A stretch of DNA of 64,000 nt from Symsagittifera roscoffensis (taxonomy: Eukaryota; Xenacoelomorpha; Acoela; Convolutidae). The notes beneath the pieces are model-generated. The model was not told the origin of the DNA. It was given only the letters and a program-made list of their open reading frames with translations, and did no database searches. Location: contig NC_087070.1 in NCBI RefSeq assembly GCF_963678635.1, positions 52,552,750 to 52,616,749 of the forward strand, read 5' to 3'. Below are positions 49,701 through 58,700 of the stretch, piece after piece (positions within the stretch are counted from its first letter, which is position 1; every line of letters begins with the position of its first letter). A program made the translations under genes and the position numbers.

Positions 49701-52700
49701 AAAGAGCTCTAACGTGATATTTTTTGTCAGTATCCCAAATCTGAAAAGTTTTTCTAGATTTGAAAAACAATATTACCCTTTTTTTTCGGTTCCCTCGATT
49801 TCTTTTTGCAGTTTTTGAACCAACTGTTGACTATGTATAGGACTCGATGAAAAAGTCTCTGACTTTCACATAGGTCGGTGATTTTCCCCATTTTTTTCAG
49901 GCTCAAATTTACTTGTTTTGCGGTTTGACTTCTGGTTTTTTTTTTAAGTTCAGTTCGTTTCTTTAGAGGAAGACAAACGGAAGATAAACTTCACTATTGG
50001 AAAGCAAAAATGTACAGTTCACGAAAAACGCGTTCGAGTTCTAATTTGAAAAGTGGAACTAACTTTTCAGATTTCCCAGAAAAAAAATTACCTATCGATC
50101 CAGTTTTTTTTTCAAATTGATTTAATTTTAGCAAAAAAGGGTCGGTCATATTTTGTCAATGAAGTTTGAAGGGCTACAAAGCCATCTATTTTTTCGCAAA
50201 CCGAAGGTTGAGATTTTTTCAAAAACAAATCAGTATTTTTCTTCTGTTTACTTTGACTCTTTTGTAACTGTCTGTTGGCTTTGTTTTTCAAAATCAAACA
50301 CTCCAAATCACATAAACTAATGGTATACTTGTAATTTATGTTTGAAGAACACTACAATTTGGCTTTCTAAGAACGAATTGATATTAAATGTATTTTTTCA
50401 AATTTTCTACTTTTCTTGAGATTTTCTTGGCTTAGCAAGTGATTTTGAAATGTTTCTTAAAAATGGTACAGCAGTTTTGTGATAAAATCTGACTGGTCAA
50501 ATATAGCTGGAAGTGATATTTTTAATTAACAAAATTTTAATCCCAACTTTGCCAGATAATTCGCAGTGTTGAAGTAATTTTTAGTTTTTTTTTTATTTCA
50601 ACCATAACTCAATTCGAGAAAACCGTGACTCATTTTTACAAAATTTCAGCCGAAAATATGCTTTTTTTGTTAATTATTGGTTTTCGGCGGCAAATCGCAT
50701 CTAAAGGTTTAGGGTGCTTGACCTTAACTTGATGTTGTAAATTAGTAGGTAAAGGGGGTCCCTTTGGGTGGGCGAGAACTACGGGAGTGGGCGATCAGAG
50801 TTGGATTTTCCTTGGCCTACTTGAATGTTTACGATGTCTAGTAATGTCTTCAGCTGCATGCTATACTTGTGCTGGCTCCCGTTTATGTTAAAATGTCAGA
50901 AACTTAGGCATCAGTCCTGTAATTTTGTTTTTTGGCCCAACCAACTGCTCTCGTTTATGGTGATATGGATTTTGTCCAATTTTTCTCAAACAACAGTGAT
51001 CAACTAAATCAAACCTTGTGATAAATTGTCAAATTTTTGAAACTTCAGCTATACTTTGTCATACTTCGCTCAAGTTCAAAGTCATGACGTTTGTCCCAAA
51101 TGTCAAACTACCTCCTTCAAAAAATATCGCCTACCACATCAATATTCTGTTTTGAAAGATTTAAAAGATCTTCCAGTTACCATATTCTTCTGCTAACAAC
51201 TGATGAGGACCGCTCTGCTTGATGTTGTTAAAACATTCATTCTCTCTAAGTCTGTCGTATTGTAATTATCAATTAGTGAAGAATTTGATTGACCCTCGGA
51301 GCTCTAATTGAATTGGCAGATCTGCTGAAACTCAAAAACACAGAATACCCTCAAAATTTAGCCAGGATTACTTTGTCTGTTCATTCAAAGCTCGTCTGTA
51401 CTCTCGTGTCGCTAATCTCTTGATCAATGTTTCGATGCGTCGAACTCGTTTTTTAATATCTTTTTAAGGTAGGGCCAAATTTTTTCGCACGGTGATTTCG
51501 TCATTAGTTAGAAACAAACATGCAACATGCCTGAATAGAAGATGCTTGTGAATTTGTGTTATCCCCAGCTTTGACTGAAAGTTCCTTGTATCTTAAACGA
51601 TTTTACTATATTGTCTTCAGAAGCATGTTAGGCTGAAGGTGGACCCCATCAATTCGGCGTTTTTTTCTAGCCCAACCAACTACTCTCGATGTTGATTGTA
51701 TATTTTGTCAAATTTATCGCAGGTATCAGTGGACTAGAAAATCGAACGTATTAACTATATGATAAACTATCAAATTTAAAAACTTCAGCCCTATGCCCTC
51801 ATCTATGCTCTCATCTGTGCCCTAAAAAACTTCAGCCCTATGCCCTCATCTATGCTCTCATCTATGCCCTAAAAAACTTCAGCTCTACGCTCAAAGTTCA
51901 AATTCTTCTTATTTATATGAGTTTTTATTTCACTATGGTTTCAATCTGCTTCTCCACCATCCCCCACCATTGATTTCGATATTAGAGAGTTATTTGTTCC
52001 AGTGCCAACTGCACTGACGAGGCAAAAACGCTGAACAGTTCCTGGGCGTCAGTTCAGGGCTACCTGGCACCTCTCACCCCCTCAGTGACGTCAACCTCAG
52101 TGTCTGACTCACAGATACAGGTTAGAGTGGTGCCGGACAGCATCAATGCCGACACGATCGGAATGACGGCAACAATCTTCAGGGACGGGGTCGTCATCGG
52201 TAGGTTCATTCTTATGCAATACTTTTCTTTATACCAAGTTTGTTGGCAATTTCGGTGACATTTTGTTTCTTAGTAAGTGACTTGATGGTTTTTTTTAGAT
52301 TTGATATCATAGTTTCTGCGTGTTGAAATCAGTGAAAATCAGTTTTTGACCTTAAAACGACTCTTTAGTAAATTAACAACTGCTTGAAAGATCACAATTT
52401 AATCTACAGATCCGTGTTCAAGTTTCTCTGAGCGGTAAAAAAGAGTTGCGTTTTTTTTCTCGACATGAGTTTAGAGCCATGTTTTTTCAGGGACGGAGGG
52501 CAGTGGTCATCGGTAGATTCGTAGATTGATTGTTATGTAATGTTAAAACAAAAGGAAAGCAAACAGTAATACAAAGAGCAGTTGACAGATTTCGCTCAAA
52601 ATCAAATGCTAATTTTTTTAGGCGTTAATCATTTTTGCAAAGATGATCTGATTCATCAAATTTGTTCCAAGTTTTTTTTCATTTTTTTTTCGCTATTTGA

Positions 52701-55700
52701 AGTCTCGCATAACGTGTTGCGGATTTTCAAAAAAAAAAAATGAAAATGCGCCCTCCCCCACCCCCTTGTCCATATATTGTCCGCTTTGTCGCATTTTTTT
52801 TCAAGTTGCGTTTGAATTCTTCGTTTCGTTTTAATTTCAAACATGGTTTTAAAAAAAAAAAAAACAGGCCAAACAAGGCTTTTTAGGCACTTTTGGAAAA
52901 TTTTGACCAAAAAAAATGCGTTTTTTCTGGGCGCTCCCCCTAAAATTAGTATAGATTGGCGCCAAAGGCACCTTCAGAAAATTTTTAAGGTCAGTCAGCC
53001 AAAAATGGATATCTCAAAAATAGTGCAAAGGGGGACCCTTTGTGCGGCAGGGGGTCGAATCCCTAAATCCGCTACTGATCATTAGTCGTTTCTTATTTAA
53101 TCATTTTAAACTTTTATTAATTCGAAAACCTTGTCCATCTATTGTCCGCTTTGTCGCATTTTTTTTCAAGTTGCGTTTGAATTCTTCGTTTCGTTTTAAT
53201 TTCAAACATGGTTTTAAAAAAAAAAAAACAGGCCAAAGAAGGCTTTTTAGGCACTTTTGGAAAATTTTGACCAAAAAAAATGCGTTTTTTCTGGGCGCTC
53301 CCCCTAAAATTAGTATAGATTGGCGCCAAAGGCACCTTCAGAAAATTTTTAAGGTCAGTCAGCCAAAAATGGATATCTCAAAAATAGTGCAAAGGGGGAC
53401 CCTTTGTGCGGCAGGGGGTCGAATCCCTAAATCCGCTACTGATCATTAGTCGTTTCTTATTTAATCATTTTAAACTTTTATTAATTCGAAAACCTTGTCC
53501 ATCTATTGTCTGCTTTGTCGCATTTTTTTTTCGATGTTGCGTTTTAATTCTTCGTTTTGTTTTACTTTCAAACATGGTTGATATGTTTAAAAATGTAGGG
53601 ATCAAAACAAGTATTTATTGGCGTTTTTTATTGTTTTTTTTTGGATTGAATCTTGATCCTGCTAATTGATAAGTTTTAACCTACAAGGGAATTTATTTAA
53701 ATTTGTGTCAAAGTTCACTTGAATTTCACGTCAAATTATGCTTCACTGTTCCCACTTTTCATACACTTTTTAAATGTTTCAAATGTTCTTTTTCTGATAA
53801 AGAATCAAAGTTGTTGCCAACCTTGTTCTCATGTTTGAGGTACCATAAAAACTTAGACCAGAGAAAAATGACCTTATTATCAAAGTTGAAATTATTTCTT
53901 ACAGCCGAAGCTATCGGCGCCCCCTGGATCTACCAAGATACTTCGGACCTGGAACCAGGAAAGAGATACACGTACACTGCCATTGTTGAGCAGAACGGGA
54001 ACCCCTCGTCTGAGTCAATTGGGAAACTGGAGTGCACGAAGCCGGCCCAACCAGACCCGAACAGTATCTACGCTATCTCAAATAATAGCACTGCAATCAC
54101 TGCCTATTGGACCGTCAGTGAAGGTCAGTTTTTGAAAAAATGAAACTCAATTGTTTCGGCCAAAGCTATCCAAAATTTTCCGCGGCTCATTTTTGGTCCT
54201 TGTGTACTTCAGCTGAATCTTGCACGCATGAGCCACTCATTTCATAATCTAGATTGTATTGGACTTTATTTCTGAAAGAAGTTTTCATTAAGAAATAACT
54301 ATGTCCATTCTGCACTTTTACTTTTTAACGACCTGCTGATAAAAGGTAAGAATCTATTATATATTTAAATGCGGGCTTCACTATTTCGCCATGCTTAAGC
54401 TTTTTCAACTTATTATTTTTTGCATGTTTAACAAAAGAATTTTTGCACGTTTAAGCTAAATTTAAGATTTTTTTTTCGATTTTCCAGTTTGAATTCAGTG
54501 TTTTTTCACCGACTTTAAAATATGCAGCCCAACAGTGGATGCTGCCAGAATTTCTACAGAAGTTGAGATATTGGCTTCCAATTATGAATGCCCAAATCCT
54601 TTTAGTGTACGAGATACGACGATTTTTGTGGTTTAAAAAAAAATGCAGAACACTCAATTTAGAAAACTATTTACAAAAATTGAATTTCACAAACCTGTAG
54701 TTGTGTGCTGTCAGACTACACTCAGGGGTTGTCAATCTTGCCTCCAGATCTCACTTCTCAAATCCTTGTAATTTTCGAGATATGACGTTTTTATGATTTT
54801 TTCGAAAAATTTCAAAAAAACTTTGATTTTAAAAAATTCCAAACTTGGAAGATCTCAATCCTGTTGTTGGAAACTGTGAGAGTACTCTCAGGGGTTTAGA
54901 CTCTTGCCTCTGAATATGACTGCGCAAATCCTTGTAGTTTTCCAGATTTGACGTTTTTTAACATTTTTTCAAAATTTTTCAGAGAAAAGAGATAAAAAAT
55001 TTCAAAAAATTTGAAGATCCCATCTCTATATTGAGTCTCTGTTACCGTACTCTCAGGCTTTGCAATTTTTTCCTCCAAAAATGACTGCTCAAAATTTTGT
55101 AGTTTTCCAGATATGACGTTTTTTTGTGATTTGAAAAAATCTTTCAGAAAACTCAAACTTAATTCTTTTTTCTTAAAAGTTTGAAATTCGCAATTTGTAG
55201 TGGTGGCTGTCGCAGTATTCTCAGGTTCTCAGAGGTTGCGAATCTTACCTCCAAATATGAGTCCTCGATTCTTGTTAGTTTTTCAGATATGACGTTTTGG
55301 TGATTTCCGAAAACTTAAATTGAAGCTCTTTTTTCATGACATATTTCCCAACGTTGTATTTGGAACTGCTAACCTGTATTTGAGGCTCTCAGAGTAATCT
55401 CAGGGGTTGTGAATTCAGCGTCCAATTAGGAATACCCAAACCTTTTTAGTCTTTGAGATATGATTTTTGTGATTTTTTTCAGAAATTTTCAGGAAACTCA
55501 AATTATAAAATAATTCACAAATTTGAAATTCCCAACCCTGTAGTTTTGCGCTGTCAGAGTACTGTCAACGATTGTGAATATTGCCTTCAACGAAGACTGC
55601 TCAAATTGTGGTAGTTTTCGAGATGTGACATTTCATCTGTTTCTCAAAAATTATCTTTTTTATAAAACTTAAATTTGAATCTTCTCAAAATTTGAATTTC

Positions 55701-58700
55701 CCAACGTTGTAGTTGGGTACTGTAAAAGTACTCTCAGGAGTTGCAAATTTTGCGACCAAATGCGACTGCTTAATTGTTTTTAGTTTCCGAGATGTGACAT
55801 TTCTTAGTTCATTTTTTTTTCACAGAAATTATTTAAAACTTCACAAATTTTTATGGTTTTTCAAAAATTGAATTGAAAAAACTTGAATAAAAAACCTTAC
55901 AAGGTTTGAACTTATGAAGTCTGTAATTTGGTTCTGTCAGAGTACACTCAAAGGATGCAGATTTTATTTCCAATATATGTGGTTTTTATTAGTTGTTAAA
56001 AATTCGAAGCGCAGGAGGTGTGTTACACGCTAGTGCTAATTTAAATGTTTTAGTTCATAGCGACTGACGAAGAGTTATTTTATCTAAAAACTACCAGCTC
56101 AAATTTTTTATTAGAAAATTAAATTTACGGAAGAGTTTTACGCAGGCATTTCGTTTCAGGTGAAGTGAGCAAATTCATCGCCAAGTCCCAGAAAGACACC
56201 AATGTCCAAATAGACGGAGAAGTTCCAGTCCCGACCGGAACTACCAGCCTCCAGTTCACATTTTCTGGCCTGATACCCAGCAACTGCTACACTCTCGAGG
56301 TTTCCTACCTTTACGTTTAGTTTGTCTGGAATGCGAAAAGAACCTCCTCCCTAGACAAGTTTGCTGCTATTCATTAGAATACGAAAGTGCAAAAGTAATC
56401 ACAAAAGTTACGAAAACAAAACTTTTAATCGATTTTCAAATCATTTAGTTTTTAAATGTTACAAGGTATCTTTGTTGTATTTACTCAAAGAAATTCTGGT
56501 GTTATGACCTGAACTGAAAAGAAATCAAAAGTCAAGCGGCGAAAAAGTAAATTTGAGCCTGAACTAATTTTAAGACTTTTCCTGAAAAAAATCACCACGA
56601 CTGAAATCACCTAGGGTTAATTGGTCTGAAAAAACTGGCCGCTATTTGCAATGTTCTGTTTTTAAAATGAATAGATTTTTGGTTGATACACCGTGAGGGA
56701 ATGGTCTAAATCAGGGACGCTTGACCTAAGACTTAACGTTTTTCTACGTCTGCCAATCAATTACGCGTTATTTGCATTACGTTGGTCTGCTAAGACTCAG
56801 TTTCCACTTTTTACTATAAAAATTAATCTACAAAAAAAACTGCCCCCCTTAACTTTTGTTCAAAAAATATATATTAACTCGGAGTATAATACCGCCGAGT
56901 TAGTATTTTTTTGAACTTAAGGTACGGGGGCCAGTTTTTTTGCAGATTAGTTTTTTTATCATAAAAAGATAAAACTGAGTATTAGCAGACCAACGTAATG
57001 CAAATAACGCGTAATTGGTTGACAGACTTAGGAAAACGCTCAGTCATAGGTCCAGCGTCCCTAATTGAGACCATTATCTCACGGTTTATCTACCAAAAAT
57101 CTATTCATTTCACTGGCAGAACATTCTAAATAGCTGCCGCTTTTATCAGAACAATTAAATTTATCTTAGTTTGAGCAGACAATTTAGCACTTTTTTCAAG
57201 CCTTATGTGCGAGTGCCGTGTTTTAAGAGTGTATCAACGTAGTCGTGATGATTTTTTTTAGGGAAAAACTTAAAATTAGTTCAGGCTCACATTTTACTTT
57301 TTTGCGGTTTGACTCTTGATTGCTTTTTCAGTTCAGTTCTTTTCCTTTGTTAAAAGGAAGGCCAACACCACTATCGAGGAGCAAAAGTGTATAGTTCACG
57401 AAAATATTATCGACTTCTAGTTTCGAATATGGTAATTAATTATCAGATTTTCCAGTGAAATAGAATTGAATAATTGATCCAGTTTATTGTTCCGACTTTC
57501 GATACGAAAGTAACGGAATATTTGTGCTCGGTGTGAGTTTTTTCTTCAAATCAATTTCGACTTCTTAACTAGCCATTTTTGACAGAATTTTTTCAAATCA
57601 TTCAAAAGGTTTTGTTGTCCTGAGCTTAAATTTGAAAAGATATCTCACCTGTGGTCATTTTCATAAAGTTATGGGGGTTTAAAGATTGCCATTTTGGCCA
57701 ATTTGGGACAATTAACGCTCGATATATTTCGCGCTATTAACGCGTAAGCGAGATTTAATCCGTCTTAGAAATCGTTCCAAATTGGTTGAAAGAAACTATT
57801 TGCCATAATTGATTTGTTACAATAAGCGAAATCTATCTCTTTACATATCTCTAAACGCTTTTTTTCGACCTATAATTACTACAATTTTCCAAATACGATT
57901 ATAACCCTTGCGATGAGCAAGGTTAATGCAATCGGGTATGATATTTTTTTTCCCATATATAACTTTGCTCACAGAATAGTCAAAATTAGAAATGATTAAT
58001 AATGAATTCAAGTTTTATTGACTTTCTGTTACTTGGTCTGGTGGTAACGAATTCGCCTAGGACGGCAAAAGTCCAAGGTTCGAATCTGACAGGACCTGTT
58101 TTTTTCGAACGAAACTTGCGTTTCAAAAAAATATCGGCTTATTATTTTTTTGCTTAAGTTTTATCGGCTTAGTTGCTGCATCGTATTATTGTTTTTTTGG
58201 CAACCTTTTTTTTCTTTTTTTTTCGTTTTTCCGGCTTGCTAGGTTTTGGCCTATGCTTAATCGGCCTAATGGCTTTGTATTGAGTCTTTCAACTAGCGAA
58301 AAAATTTGCTCGCTTTAGATCGCCTAAATTAACAAAATCGTAACAGGAGTTGTTGTTCAAGTTTTGATGGCAACATTTTTTTCGGCTTGATAGGTTTCGG
58401 CTTTTGTTTTACCGGCCTAATGCTCTCATATTGCGTCTTTGGACGAGCGAAAAATTTTCAGCGTGTGTGTGTGTGTGTTTTGAGGGTGAAGGGGATTTAA
58501 TAATTTTTTAATCGTTTCTGATTTTTTCGAGTATTTTTTCGGCTTAACGGTCCCATTTTGTTTCATTTGACGATCAATTAATTTTGTGCGTGTGTTTGGA
58601 GGTTGAAGGTGAATTGTTAATTGTTTGTGGTTAACTTGTGTTTTGAGGATGAGGGTGAACTGTTAAGGTGTGACCGGCTGCGGCAAAATGGATGACATCT

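Larger units (their letters stand above)
47748..52002 (+). other. Intron 7, SINE-rich
   Basis: Contains three SINE-like units (47870-49445), two family R segments, and a 47-bp tandem repeat at 51781-51890 (unit AACTTCAGCCCTATGCCC...). No gene seen in 50110-51780. Confidence 0.6.

Noticed and set aside
53042-53449. Repeated 135- and 80-codon open frames in intron 8
   Set aside because: They recur because the 364-bp unit is tandemly duplicated; no coding signs, and homopolymer A runs lie inside.
53703-54143. 146-codon open frame as a separate gene
   Set aside because: Its second half is FN3 exon 9 with clear AG and GT borders; the first half is intron.
58031-58098. Functional tRNA genes at 48277, 49241, 58031 and 63352
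   Set aside because: A and B boxes are present but acceptor stems do not pair cleanly and the sequences sit inside larger repeat modules; they are tRNA-derived repeats.
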